DNA of 64,000 bases, from contig NZ_BBUZ01000022.1 in NCBI RefSeq assembly GCF_001417735.1, positions 682,001 through 746,000 of the forward strand, read 5' to 3'. The position numbers were made by a program, and so were the translations under genes. Below, piece by piece: positions 1 through 7,660 of this stretch (its first letter is position 1; the number at the start of each line of letters is the position of its first letter). The notes under the pieces are model-generated. The model made no database searches and was not told the DNA's origin. It saw nothing but the letters and a program-made list of their open reading frames with translations. Source of the DNA: Streptomyces sp. NBRC 110028. Lineage in GTDB: Bacteria; Actinomycetota; Actinomycetes; Streptomycetales; Streptomycetaceae.

Positions 1-492
1 CTTCATCGGCATCTTGGCGAAGAGCGCGCTGTCGGTCGGGCTCGCCGCGACGGGCGCCTTGGAGTCGGAGCCCGAGGTGGCGGCCATCGTGCCGAGCGGT
101 CCGCCGACGATCAGGGCGGCCGCCGCCGCGACCAGGTACAGGCCGCGCCGCTTGCGCTTGCTGCGGGCCGCGGCGACCTCGCCGACCATGCGGTTCAGCA
201 GGGCGGGGCCGGGCTTTGCGGTCAGGGTGTCGATGGCGGTCGGGGTGGCGGTGAACGCGTGCGGGGTGTGGCCCGTGATCGCGGTCCGGCCGGGCGCCCC
301 ATGGATGCCGGGGATGTCCGCCGCGAGGTCCGCCAGCAGGGGTTCCAGTCCGGTCAGCTCGTCGAGCTGCCGTCCACACTGGTCACAACCGGCCAGATGC
401 TCCTCGAAATAGGTGGCGTCCGCCTCGTCGAGCACGCCGAGCACATACGCGCCAACGGCGTCGTGTCCCGCGTGGTGCGCCTGCGCTGTCAT
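1..492 (-). CDS. Anti-sigma factor with zinc-binding domain (3' end outside window)
   Basis: The 164 visible codons run off the left edge of the window. The N-terminus carries an H-x3-C-x2-C zinc-binding (zf-HC2/ZAS) signature at H32, C36 and C39, with further histidines at residues 6, 7 and 10. A single membrane segment lies near residues 117-137, after a basic stretch, so the C-terminus should be extracellular. Proteins of this family hold a cognate ECF sigma factor inactive at the membrane until a signal, often redox, releases it. The ATG overlaps the stop codon of the sigma gene (ATGA), so the two are co-translated and this is almost certainly the cognate anti-sigma factor. The inducing signal cannot be read from the sequence. 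Confidence 0.88.
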   Translation of the reverse strand, partial: MTAQAHHAGHDAVGAYVLGVLDEADATYFEEHLAGCDQCGRQLDELTGLEPLLADLAADIPGIHGAPGRTAITGHTPHAFTATPTAIDTLTAKPGPALLNRMVGEVAAARSKRKRRGLYLVAAAAALIVGGPLGTMAATSGSDSKAPVAASPTDSALFAKMPMK

Positions 493-1085
493 GCCGTCAC
501 TCCTCTCTCCTCAAGCGCGAGCTTCATGGAGCGCAGCGCGTAGAAGACCCGGGACCGAACCGTCCCGCTGGGTATGCCGAGCGTTTCCGCCGCCTCGTTG
601 ACCGTACGGCCCTTGAAGTAGGTCTCGACGAGCACCTCGCGATGGGCGTCGCTGAGGTCGTGCATCGCGTCGGACAGTGTCATCAGTCGTAGTGCCCGGT
701 CGATCTCGTCCTCCGCAGGCATCAGCTCCAGTGGAGAGGGGTCGACCTCCTGAGGCCTGGCCTGCCTGCTGCGGTGCCCGTCGATGACGATGCGCCGCGC
801 GACCGTGACCAGCCAGGGCCGGATGGAGCCGGTGGCCCGGGACAGCTGGTCCGCATTCCGCCAGGCGCGGACCAGGGTCTCCTGCACGACGTCCTCCGCG
901 CGATGGCGATCGCCCGCGACCAGGCGCAGTACGAACGCGAGCAACGGTCCGGCGTGCTCCTGGTAGAGCGCACGCATGAGTTGCTCGTCCGGTGTACCGC
1001 GCTGCGATCTGGACGGACGCTCATCGGCCACGGCGGCGTCGTCGTGCACCAGAACCTCCAGGACAGGACCTGAGTTGGACAACAT
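489..1085 (-). CDS. ECF RNA polymerase sigma factor
   Basis: A 198-residue group IV sigma factor. Region 2 lies around residues 38-78 (motif AEDVVQETLVRAW) and region 4 around 129-195, with a helix-turn-helix containing TVNEAAETLGIPSGTVRSR. It should direct RNA polymerase to a small regulon under control of the overlapping anti-sigma gene. I chose the ATG at 1085, which has GGGAG about 10 nt upstream. A GTG at 1175 in the same frame would add 30 low-complexity residues. That GTG sits where a transcript from the ECF-like promoter at 1182-1209 would start, so a leaderless longer form is possible. The specific ECF subgroup is not assigned. Confidence 0.88.
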   Translation of the reverse strand: MLSNSGPVLEVLVHDDAAVADERPSRSQRGTPDEQLMRALYQEHAGPLLAFVLRLVAGDRHRAEDVVQETLVRAWRNADQLSRATGSIRPWLVTVARRIVIDGHRSRQARPQEVDPSPLELMPAEDEIDRALRLMTLSDAMHDLSDAHREVLVETYFKGRTVNEAAETLGIPSGTVRSRVFYALRSMKLALEERGVTA

Positions 1086-1181
1086 CAACTGACGACTCCC
1101 GGTCTGTGCCCCGGGGGGGTTGGGTGGCCATGTCGGCCTCTTCCTCCCTTCGTACGGACGGGAGGGGGCGGCCACTCAACG

Positions 1182-1209
1182 CGTCGGGAAGAAAGTTCCG
1201 ATCAGTTCC
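1182..1209 (-). promoter_or_regulatory. Candidate autoregulated ECF-type promoter
   Basis: On the minus strand a GGAACT element (1204-1209) is followed, after 17 bp, by CGACG (1182-1186). This is the typical -35/-10 layout of ECF sigma promoters. It lies directly upstream of the sigma/anti-sigma pair, so positive autoregulation is likely. The predicted start of transcription is within a base or two of the GTG at 1175. The call is by eye only. Confidence 0.35.
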
Positions 1210-1246
1210 TGGAGTTGCCCGGAGGGAGAGGTGGTGAGCGGTGGTC

Positions 1247-2275
1247 TCAGGTGATGGCCGAACTGAGGACATGAGGCTGGACCTTGCCCTCCAGCATCGC
1301 GCCGAGGCCTTCCACCGCGCACACGCCCGGGTTGTCCGCGATGTTCACCGGGACACCGGTCGACTCCCGCAGCAGGGTGTCCAGCCCGGGCAGCACCGCG
1401 CTGCCGCCCGCCAGGACGATGCCGCGGTCGGCGAGGTCGGCCACCAGATCGGGCGGGCAGCGGCGCAGTACGGCGCTGATCGCGTCGATGACGGCGGTCA
1501 GCGGGGTGCGGATGGCGTTGCGCACGCCCTCGACGTCGATCGTGACGGACCGGGCGAGCCCGGTGGCCACATCACGGCCGTGCACCTCGGTACCGAGAGA
1601 GGCCAGCGCCGTGTCGCCGAGGACCAGGTGCAGCGGGCGGACGGCCTGGCTCGGCAGCATCAGGGCGTGCGCGTTGCGCAGGTGCTGGACGACGGCGTGA
1701 TCGACGGTCTCGCCGCCCACCGGCACCCGCTCGGCGGCCACGATCGCGCCCAGCGACAGCACCGCGACCTGAGTGGTGGCCGCGCCGCACACCACGATCA
1801 TCGTCGCTTCGGGCCGCTCCACGGGCAGCCCGCAGCCCACGCCGGTGGCGATCAGCGTGTCCACCAGCTCGACCCGCCGGGCGCCGAGCCCGGACAGCGT
1901 CTCCACGGCGGCGCGCTGGGCGAGCGGATCGGCGTCGTGCGGGACGCAGACGGCGGCGCTGGGCAGCGGCTTGCGGCGCCAGGCGCGGCGCAGCTTGTTG
2001 CCGAGGAGCAGCCGCAGCATGCGCTGCGCCATGGCGATGTCGACGACGGTGCCACCGGCGACGGGACGCACCACCCTGATGTGGGCGGGCGTACGGCCCG
2101 CCATGCGCTCGGCGAACGCCCCGACCGCGATCACCGCGCCGGTGCGGGTGTTGACGGCGGCCACGGTGGGCTCGTCGACGATCAGGCCGGTGCGCTTGAG
2201 GTAGACGCGGGTCCTGGACGCTCCGAGGTCCACGGCGATGGAGCAGCGACGCAGCCGCTCAAGGCTGATGCTCAT
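1247..2275 (-). CDS. MreB-like actin-family protein
   Basis: A 342-residue protein with the ATPase fold of MreB/Mbl. The N-terminus has the phosphate-1 loop AVDLGASRTRVYLKR (about residues 14-28), the middle carries VVCGAATTQVAVLSLG (phosphate 2), and the C-terminus has GIVLAGGSAVLPGLDTLL (adenosine loop). The length fits the family. MreB paralogues in Streptomyces contribute to spore-wall and envelope integrity rather than rod growth. This copy is not next to mreC/mreD but follows a DNA polymerase gene, with its ATG overlapping that stop codon (ATGA). It is therefore a stand-alone MreB-like paralogue of uncertain cellular role, translationally coupled to an unrelated enzyme. Confidence 0.82.
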   Translation of the reverse strand: MSISLERLRRCSIAVDLGASRTRVYLKRTGLIVDEPTVAAVNTRTGAVIAVGAFAERMAGRTPAHIRVVRPVAGGTVVDIAMAQRMLRLLLGNKLRRAWRRKPLPSAAVCVPHDADPLAQRAAVETLSGLGARRVELVDTLIATGVGCGLPVERPEATMIVVCGAATTQVAVLSLGAIVAAERVPVGGETVDHAVVQHLRNAHALMLPSQAVRPLHLVLGDTALASLGTEVHGRDVATGLARSVTIDVEGVRNAIRTPLTAVIDAISAVLRRCPPDLVADLADRGIVLAGGSAVLPGLDTLLRESTGVPVNIADNPGVCAVEGLGAMLEGKVQPHVLSSAIT

Positions 2276-4053
2276 GGGGCCATGGTGTGCGCCGGGGCGC
2301 GGCCGCTGCCTCCGGAGGTGCGCCGGTCGGGCGATGCGAGTCCCTCGCCCTGTGGCTGGTCCTTGGCGTCCGCGTAGCACTCCACCGCCGCCACGGTGAG
2401 GGGGAAACGGACCGGAGTGGAGCCGAAGGCGATGGTGCCGGCCGCTTCGCCCGCCTCCGCGATCGCCTGCCGCACCGCAGCCACCTCCGGCTCCGGGCAG
2501 TGCACGATCACCTCGTCGTGCTGGAAGAAGACCAGCTCGGCGCGGAGCCCGGCGGCCGCCAGGGCGCGGCGCAGCGCCGCGAGCATCAGCACCGCCCAGT
2601 CGGCGGCGCTGCCCTGGACGACGAAGTTCCGGGTGAAGCGGCCGCGGGCGCGGGCGCCCCGTGTGCTGCCGTAGCCCGGCTCCTCGCCCAGGTCGCGCGG
2701 CAGGCCCGCCTCGTCGGCCGGGTCGGCGGCGCCGCCGACCGGTGGGCAGGTGCGGCCCAGCCAGGTGCGCACCAGGCGGCCCTCCTCGCCCGCGCGGGCC
2801 GCGTCGTCCACGTACGCCACGGCCGCCGGGAAGCGGCGCCTGAGCGCGGCGAGGTGCTTGAGCCCGTCGCCCGAGGTCTGCCCGTAGATCGCGCCGAGCA
2901 GCGCGAGCTTCGCCTGGTCGCGGCGGCCGGCGAAGGCGCGGTCGGACAGCTCCGCGTACAGGTCCCGGCCGGTGCCCGCGACCTCCATCAGGCCCCGGTC
3001 GCGGGAGATCGCGGCGAGCACCCGGGGCTCCATCTGGTCGGCGTCGGCGACGACCAGCCGCCAGCCAGGGTCGGCGACGACCGCGCGCCGCACCACCTTC
3101 GGGATCTGGAGGGCCCCGCCGCCGTGGGTGGTCCAGCGGCCGGAGACGGTGCCGCCGGGCAGGTAGGCGGGGCGGAAGCGGCCCTCGCGCACCCAGGACT
3201 GGAGCCAGGACCAGCCGTGGGCGGTGTGCAGCCGGTAGAGCTTCTTGTACCGCAGCAGCGGCTCCACCGCGGGGTGGTCGATCTCCCGCAGCTCCCACGC
3301 CCGGGTGGAGGTGAGCGTGATGCCCGCGCGCCCGAACGCCCGGATGACGTCGGCGGGCAGATCGGGCCGCACCCGCACCCCGTCCCCGAAGGCGCGGGAG
3401 ACCTCGTCGGCCAGCTCGGCCAGCCGCTGGGGCTCCAGACCGCCCGGATAGCGCTCGCCGAGCAGCTCGTCCAGCAGCTCCCGGTGGCGGTCGGCCCGCC
3501 AGGGCACCCCGGCGCGCCGCATTTCGGCGGCGACCAGGGTCCCGGCCGATTCGGCGGTGGTCAGCAGCCGCATCCGGCCCGGGTGCTCGGCCGCCTCGGT
3601 GCGGGCCAGCTGCGCCTGGTACACCGCCAGCAGCGCGTCGAGCGGGTCGGTGCCGGGCGGCAGCGGCGGCGGGCCGGGCTCGAACAGCGACGGCTGGGTC
3701 TGGGCGGCCCGCACCGGCGGGTCCTCGGGGACGGGCAGCCCGCGCAGCCGGGCCCAGGCCGCGGCGAGGGAGCGCGGGGCGCCCGAGCGCCCCTCGTGGC
3801 CGAGGAGCAGGGCCTCGGCCGCCTCGATGTCGTAACACCGCTCGACCCGGACCCCGGCCGCCAGCAGCCGGGGATAGACCTCGGCGGTGGACCGCCACAC
3901 CCACCGGTCGGCCTCCGGGCGGGACCGCACGGCTTCGGCGATCCCGCCTCGCGCCGCCGGGACCTCGGCGACCGGCCCGGCGGCCTTTCCTGAGGCGTCC
4001 AGCGGGCAGAGACGAACACCCCCGTCGCCCGTCTCCGCCGCTGCCCACCTCAT
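2272..4053 (-). CDS. DNA polymerase I-like (bifunctional 3'-5' exonuclease/DNA polymerase)
   Basis: A 593-residue family A polymerase lacking the 5'-3' exonuclease domain of full-length PolA. The polymerase motifs are intact: motif A DADQMEPR at about 337-344, motif B in KLALLGAIYGQTSG at about 382-395, and motif C QHDEVIVH at about 511-518. The N-terminal 200 residues correspond to a diverged exonuclease-like domain. Streptomyces are known to carry this short polymerase beside full-length PolA; a role in repair synthesis is inferred. I chose the ATG at 4053 because the protein similarity starts there. It overlaps the MreB-like gene downstream. The 5' flank runs into a 13-bp tandem repeat. 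Confidence 0.85.
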   Translation of the reverse strand: MRWAAAETGDGGVRLCPLDASGKAAGPVAEVPAARGGIAEAVRSRPEADRWVWRSTAEVYPRLLAAGVRVERCYDIEAAEALLLGHEGRSGAPRSLAAAWARLRGLPVPEDPPVRAAQTQPSLFEPGPPPLPPGTDPLDALLAVYQAQLARTEAAEHPGRMRLLTTAESAGTLVAAEMRRAGVPWRADRHRELLDELLGERYPGGLEPQRLAELADEVSRAFGDGVRVRPDLPADVIRAFGRAGITLTSTRAWELREIDHPAVEPLLRYKKLYRLHTAHGWSWLQSWVREGRFRPAYLPGGTVSGRWTTHGGGALQIPKVVRRAVVADPGWRLVVADADQMEPRVLAAISRDRGLMEVAGTGRDLYAELSDRAFAGRRDQAKLALLGAIYGQTSGDGLKHLAALRRRFPAAVAYVDDAARAGEEGRLVRTWLGRTCPPVGGAADPADEAGLPRDLGEEPGYGSTRGARARGRFTRNFVVQGSAADWAVLMLAALRRALAAAGLRAELVFFQHDEVIVHCPEPEVAAVRQAIAEAGEAAGTIAFGSTPVRFPLTVAAVECYADAKDQPQGEGLASPDRRTSGGSGRAPAHTMAP

Positions 4054-4141
4054 GGCCGTGAGTCTGCCAGGGGGGTCTGACAACGGCCCGGGAGCAACGG
4101 CGAGCGCGGCCAACCCGCAGGGCGTCCTCGTCGTCTTTCAA

Positions 4142-4258
4142 GACGACCGACCCTGACGACCGACCCTGACGACCGACCCTGACGACCGATCATGACGACC
4201 GACCCTGACGACCGATCATGACGACCGATCATGACGACCGATCATGACGACTGATGCG
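4142..4258. repeat. 13-bp tandem repeat (minisatellite)
   Basis: Eight head-to-tail copies of a 13-mer, GACGACCGA followed by CCCT or TCAT, occupy 4142-4245. A ninth, degenerate copy ends at 4258. The two variants alternate in part (CCCT x3, TCAT, CCCT, TCAT x3). The unit is not a multiple of three, so the array is not coding. It sits between the divergent polymerase I-like and DUF397 genes. No spacers are present, so it is not a CRISPR array. Confidence 0.95.
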
Positions 4259-4303
4259 CGCCGCGCGGGGCAGAAGACGCCGTGCCCCAGTGATCACATC
4301 AGC

Positions 4304-4317
4304 GATGCACGTGCATC
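4304..4317. promoter_or_regulatory. Palindromic operator-like site (core GCACGTGC)
   Basis: A perfect 14-bp palindrome, GATGCACGTGCATC, lies about 40 bp upstream of a TATGAT -10-like hexamer (4358-4363) that would serve the DUF397 gene. The same core recurs twice in front of the XRE regulator gene further right. This suggests one regulator binds both regions. Identity of the binder is inferred. Confidence 0.45.
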
Positions 4318-4410
4318 TGCTCATGCATTTTCCCATGTACAAGTAAAGAAACGCGGCTATGATCCGAGGCAGTTGACCATTGCACTGATGCACGAACAGT
4401 GGAGAACCCT

Positions 4411-4668
4411 GTGCGCGACCACCCGTACAACGGCATGGCGGCCGCGGACCTCCAGGGGGTCGTCTGGCAGAAGAGCAGGCACAGCAATTCCCAGGGGTCC
4501 TGTGTCGAGTTCGCCAAGCTGCCCGGCGGGCACGTGGCCGTACGGAACTCCCGCTTCCCGGACGGACCGGCGCTCGTCTACACCCCGGCCGAGGTCGAGG
4601 CGATGCTGCGCGGCGCCAAGGACGGGGAATTCGATCATCTGGTGCACGACCCGGTCGGCCATGTGTGA
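4411..4668 (+). CDS. DUF397 domain protein
   Basis: An 85-residue protein with the complete DUF397 pattern: WQKSRHSNSQGSCVEFA near the start and VAVRNSRFPDGPALVYT in the middle. DUF397 proteins of streptomycetes are small partners of XRE-DUF5753 regulators (WhiJ-, AbaA- and Scr-like systems). They act in development and antibiotic control, usually by modulating the regulator. I chose GTG 4411 because GGAG lies 6 nt before it; GTG 4399 upstream has no ribosome-binding site. Its expected partners, an XRE-DUF5753 gene and an RsbW-like ATPase, lie 1.2-2.3 kb away with a protease gene in between. Confidence 0.85.
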   Translation: MRDHPYNGMAAADLQGVVWQKSRHSNSQGSCVEFAKLPGGHVAVRNSRFPDGPALVYTPAEVEAMLRGAKDGEFDHLVHDPVGHV

Positions 4669-4723
4669 GCGACACTGGTAGTGATCGGTGGGGGGCCTGC
4701 TGATGTGAGACGGGCGATGAGCG

Positions 4724-5875
4724 ATGAACGGCTCGGTCCGGATAGGTCATGTCCTCGGGGTGCCCCTGCGGATGCACTGGAGCGCCCCGGTGCTGGTCGT
4801 CGTGCTCGCCTACGGGCTGGGCCGCGAGACGCTGCCCGCCTGGACGCCCGGCCGGACCGGACTCGTGTACGCCGTCGCCAGCGTGATCGGGGCGCTGCTG
4901 CTGATGGGGAGCCTGCTGCTGCATGAGGCCGCACACGCGGTCACCGCGCGCGGCAAGGGCGTCTCCGTCGAGGACGTCACGCTGTGGGCCCTCGGCGGCG
5001 TGACCCAGATGGGGCGGCCGCGCACCGCCGGGATCGCCCTGCTCGTCGCGGTCAGCGGCCCGCTCACCAGCCTGGTCATCGGAGGCGTCGCCGTGGGCGC
5101 CGGGGTCGGGGTCAACGCGCTCGCCGGGTGGGGGCTGCCCGCGGCGCTGCTGATCTGGCTGGGCTGGGCCAATCTGCTGCTGGGGGTGTTCAACCTGCTG
5201 CCCGCCGCCCCGCTGGACGGCGGCCGGGTGGTGCAGGCGCTGCTGTGGTGGCGTACGGGCGACCGGGAACGGGCCGAGCGGGCGGCCGGGCGCAGCGGCC
5301 AGATCTTCGGGATCCTGCTCGTCGCGGTCGGCTGGTTCTCGTTCGTGCGCGGGCAAGGCGGCGGGCTGTGGATCGCGCTCGTCGGGCTGTTCATGCTGGT
5401 GATCGCCAACGCGGAGCGGCGGCGGGCCGGGATCAACACGGCGCTGCGCGGGGTGCGGGTGGGCGACGCGATGTCGTCCCCGGTCGCGACGGGCGCCGAC
5501 TGGCTACCGGTGGGGCGGTTCATCGACGAGGTGGCGGCGCACTCACGCCATTCGGTGCTGCCGCTGCTGGACTTCGAGGGCCGGCCCAGTGGTGTGGTGG
5601 AGCTGCGCGCGCTGGCCGCGGTGCCGGCCGGGATGCGGGAGGACCGGCGGGTGCGCGAGGTGGCGACGCCGCTGGAGCGGTGCACGGTCGCGGTGTCGGA
5701 CGAGCTGCTGAGCGAGGTGCTGGAGCGGGCCCGGCCGGGGGCCGGGGGGATGCCGGTGCTGGTGGTGGACGACGGACATCTGGAGGGGATCGTCACCTCC
5801 CACGATGTGGGGCGCCTGTTCCAGCTGCACACGCTGGGCATCACGACGGCGCCGCCGGAGACCACGCCCCATTGA
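4724..5875 (+). CDS. Site-2 protease family (M50) membrane metalloprotease with CBS domains
   Basis: A 383-residue polytopic membrane protein. The zinc motif HEAAH is at residues 67-71 inside a membrane helix, and the third ligand is in LDGGR at about 165. Four to six hydrophobic segments precede residue 230. A pair of CBS domains follows from about 245 to 370, suggesting nucleotide-regulated proteolysis. Family members cut transmembrane anchors such as anti-sigma factors. No substrate is encoded next door, although an anti-sigma factor lies 4 kb to the left. The gene interrupts the otherwise compact DUF397/ATPase/XRE set. Confidence 0.87.
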   Translation: MNGSVRIGHVLGVPLRMHWSAPVLVVVLAYGLGRETLPAWTPGRTGLVYAVASVIGALLLMGSLLLHEAAHAVTARGKGVSVEDVTLWALGGVTQMGRPRTAGIALLVAVSGPLTSLVIGGVAVGAGVGVNALAGWGLPAALLIWLGWANLLLGVFNLLPAAPLDGGRVVQALLWWRTGDRERAERAAGRSGQIFGILLVAVGWFSFVRGQGGGLWIALVGLFMLVIANAERRRAGINTALRGVRVGDAMSSPVATGADWLPVGRFIDEVAAHSRHSVLPLLDFEGRPSGVVELRALAAVPAGMREDRRVREVATPLERCTVAVSDELLSEVLERARPGAGGMPVLVVDDGHLEGIVTSHDVGRLFQLHTLGITTAPPETTPH

Positions 5876-5894
5876 GCGGCACGCTGGATGGGCC

Positions 5895-6398
5895 CTAGGC
5901 GCGGGGCAGGCGGAAGAGGGCCCAGACGATCTTGCCGGGCAGCGTTCCGGCCAGCGGATGCCAGCCCCAGCCGTCGGTGCAGGACTCCACCAGGTACAGC
6001 CCCCGCCCGGACTCCGCGCAGTCCCCGGCCTCCCCGGTGACCGGCCCCGCTTCGCTGGGGTCGCGTACGGCGCACACCAGTCGTGAGGCGGAGTACATCA
6101 GGTGGAGCCGCACCAGGGGTGGTTCGTGTCCGTCGCCGGGCGGGCCGCCCGGCATCACTGCGGCGACCGCGTGCCGCAGCGCGTTGGTGACCAGTTCGGA
6201 GACGACGAGGGCCACCTCGTCGAGCAGCTCGGGGAGGTCCCACTGACGCAGGGTGGCCCCGGTGAACTGCCGTGCCCCCTTGACCGCGTCGTAGCGCGCG
6301 GGGAGCGAACAGGAGACGGCGCCGGAGACGGCGGAAGGATCGATCGCGGGAAGCCCTCGCCACAGCGGTTCCAGCAGGGCCGAACCTTCGCTCCCCAT
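5895..6398 (-). CDS. RsbW-like ATP-binding protein (HATPase_c_2)
   Basis: A 167-residue single-domain GHKL ATPase. The N box is visible as ELVTNALRHA and the G2-like loop as SGRGLYLVESC. Such proteins are serine kinases/anti-sigma factors, or orphan ATPases found with XRE-DUF5753 and DUF397 genes (abaA-like loci). The gene is divergent from the XRE gene across a 308-bp region with three palindromes. It is convergent with the protease gene, separated by only 19 bp and without an obvious terminator. Kinase activity and target are unknown. Confidence 0.82.
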   Translation of the reverse strand: MGSEGSALLEPLWRGLPAIDPSAVSGAVSCSLPARYDAVKGARQFTGATLRQWDLPELLDEVALVVSELVTNALRHAVAAVMPGGPPGDGHEPPLVRLHLMYSASRLVCAVRDPSEAGPVTGEAGDCAESGRGLYLVESCTDGWGWHPLAGTLPGKIVWALFRLPRA

Positions 6399-6455
6399 GC
6401 GAGCACTCCTGCATCCGTGGCCCTGACGAATCCTGGCCAGATCTCGTACGAGCTT

Positions 6456-6583
6456 GCACGTGCGCTATACCCATGGTTTCGAATGCCGACAGCAGATGCA
6501 AGGGCAAATGCACGTGCACGCAGAAGAATTGAGGCACCACATCCGGATTTGACGCACTTTATCCCTACGCGCATGTGCGTAGG
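6456..6583. promoter_or_regulatory. Cluster of palindromes between divergent ATPase and XRE genes
   Basis: Three palindromes lie in the 308-bp divergent region: GCACGTGC at 6456-6463, TGCACGTGCA at 6509-6518, and CCTACGC/GCGTAGG arms around GCATGT at 6564-6583. The first two share their core with the site at 4304-4317 upstream of DUF397. A TTGACG hexamer at 6549-6554 could be a -35 for the XRE gene, placing the third palindrome over the start region. Autoregulation by the XRE protein is the simplest reading. Confidence 0.45.
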
Positions 6584-6706
6584 TCTTCCGCTCGGGTCAC
6601 CACTTGGGCACAGCCCGCAGCCCGGAAAGTGGCAGACTTCGGCCTGCCGGGTTGCGGGGGCCCATCGCCGGAAGTGCGCATTCCGTACAGGGAGGGTCAC
6701 GGACAG

Positions 6707-7570
6707 ATGACCGCAAGCGAGTCGAGTGGATCGGTGGTGCGCCGCATTCTCCTGGGCTCCCAACTCAGGCGGCTGCGCGAGGCCAGGGGCATCACCCGCG
6801 AGGCGGCCGGCTACTCGATCCGCGCCTCCGAATCCAAGATCAGCCGGATGGAACTGGGCCGGGTGAGCTTCAAGGCGCGCGACATCGAGGACCTGCTCAC
6901 CCTGTACGGGGTCACCGAGGAGGCGGAGCGCGCGGCCCTGCTCGGACTCGCCCGCGAGGCCAACCTCACCGGCTGGTGGCACAGTTACGGCGACGTCCTG
7001 CCGGGCTGGTTCCAGACGTACGTCGGCCTGGAGGGCGCCGCCTCGCACATCGCGGTCTACGAGGTCCAGTTCATCCACGGCCTGCTGCAGACCGAGGGCT
7101 ACGCCCACGCCGTGGTCACCCGGGGCCAGCCGCAGGCGTGCGACGCGGAGGTGGAGCGCCGGGTCGCGCTGCGGCTGGAGCGGCAGAAGCTGCTGGTCTC
7201 CGAGCGGGCGCCGGCGTTCCACGTGGTGCTCGACGAGGCCGCGCTGCGCCGCCCCTACGGCGGACCGGAGGTGATGCGCGCCCAGATCCAGCACCTCATC
7301 TCCGTCTCGGACGCGCCGAACGTGAGGCTGCAGGTGATGCCGTTCGCCCTCGGCGGGCACGCGGGGGAGAGCGGTGCCTTCACCCTGCTCCGGTTCCCGG
7401 AGCCCGATCTCCCGGACGTCGTCTATCTGGAACAGCTCACCAGCGCCCTCTACCTCGACAAACCCGATGAAGTGGCGCAGTACGAGCGGGTGCTGGGGCG
7501 GCTGCGGGTGGACGGCCTGTCCCCGGAGAAGAGCCGTGACCTGCTCAGGGGGCTCCTGCGCGAGGTCTGA
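6707..7570 (+). CDS. XRE-family regulator with DUF5753 domain
   Basis: A 287-residue protein. An XRE helix-turn-helix covers about residues 18-70 (SQLRRLREARGITREAAG), followed by a DUF5753 domain from about 95 to 275 (FIHGLLQTEGYA, EQLTSALYLDKPDEV). DUF5753 is thought to sense a small ligand or partner protein. This is the WhiJ/Scr-type architecture that pairs with DUF397 proteins. The ATG at 6707 has a good AGGGAGGG ribosome-binding site; an upstream extension to 6575 in frame is not supported. Palindromes in its promoter match one upstream of the DUF397 gene. Confidence 0.88.
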   Translation: MTASESSGSVVRRILLGSQLRRLREARGITREAAGYSIRASESKISRMELGRVSFKARDIEDLLTLYGVTEEAERAALLGLAREANLTGWWHSYGDVLPGWFQTYVGLEGAASHIAVYEVQFIHGLLQTEGYAHAVVTRGQPQACDAEVERRVALRLERQKLLVSERAPAFHVVLDEAALRRPYGGPEVMRAQIQHLISVSDAPNVRLQVMPFALGGHAGESGAFTLLRFPEPDLPDVVYLEQLTSALYLDKPDEVAQYERVLGRLRVDGLSPEKSRDLLRGLLREV

Positions 7571-7660
7571 CCGATCAGTAGGATGACGTGTCGTCAGGAA
7601 TACCCCCCACGCGTTCGCGGGTGTCCGGATGCGGTCCCGCGTCCTCCAGATAGGGATGGC

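Noticed and set aside
4142..4258. CRISPR array
   Set aside because: The 13-bp units are directly adjacent with no spacers, and no cas genes are present.
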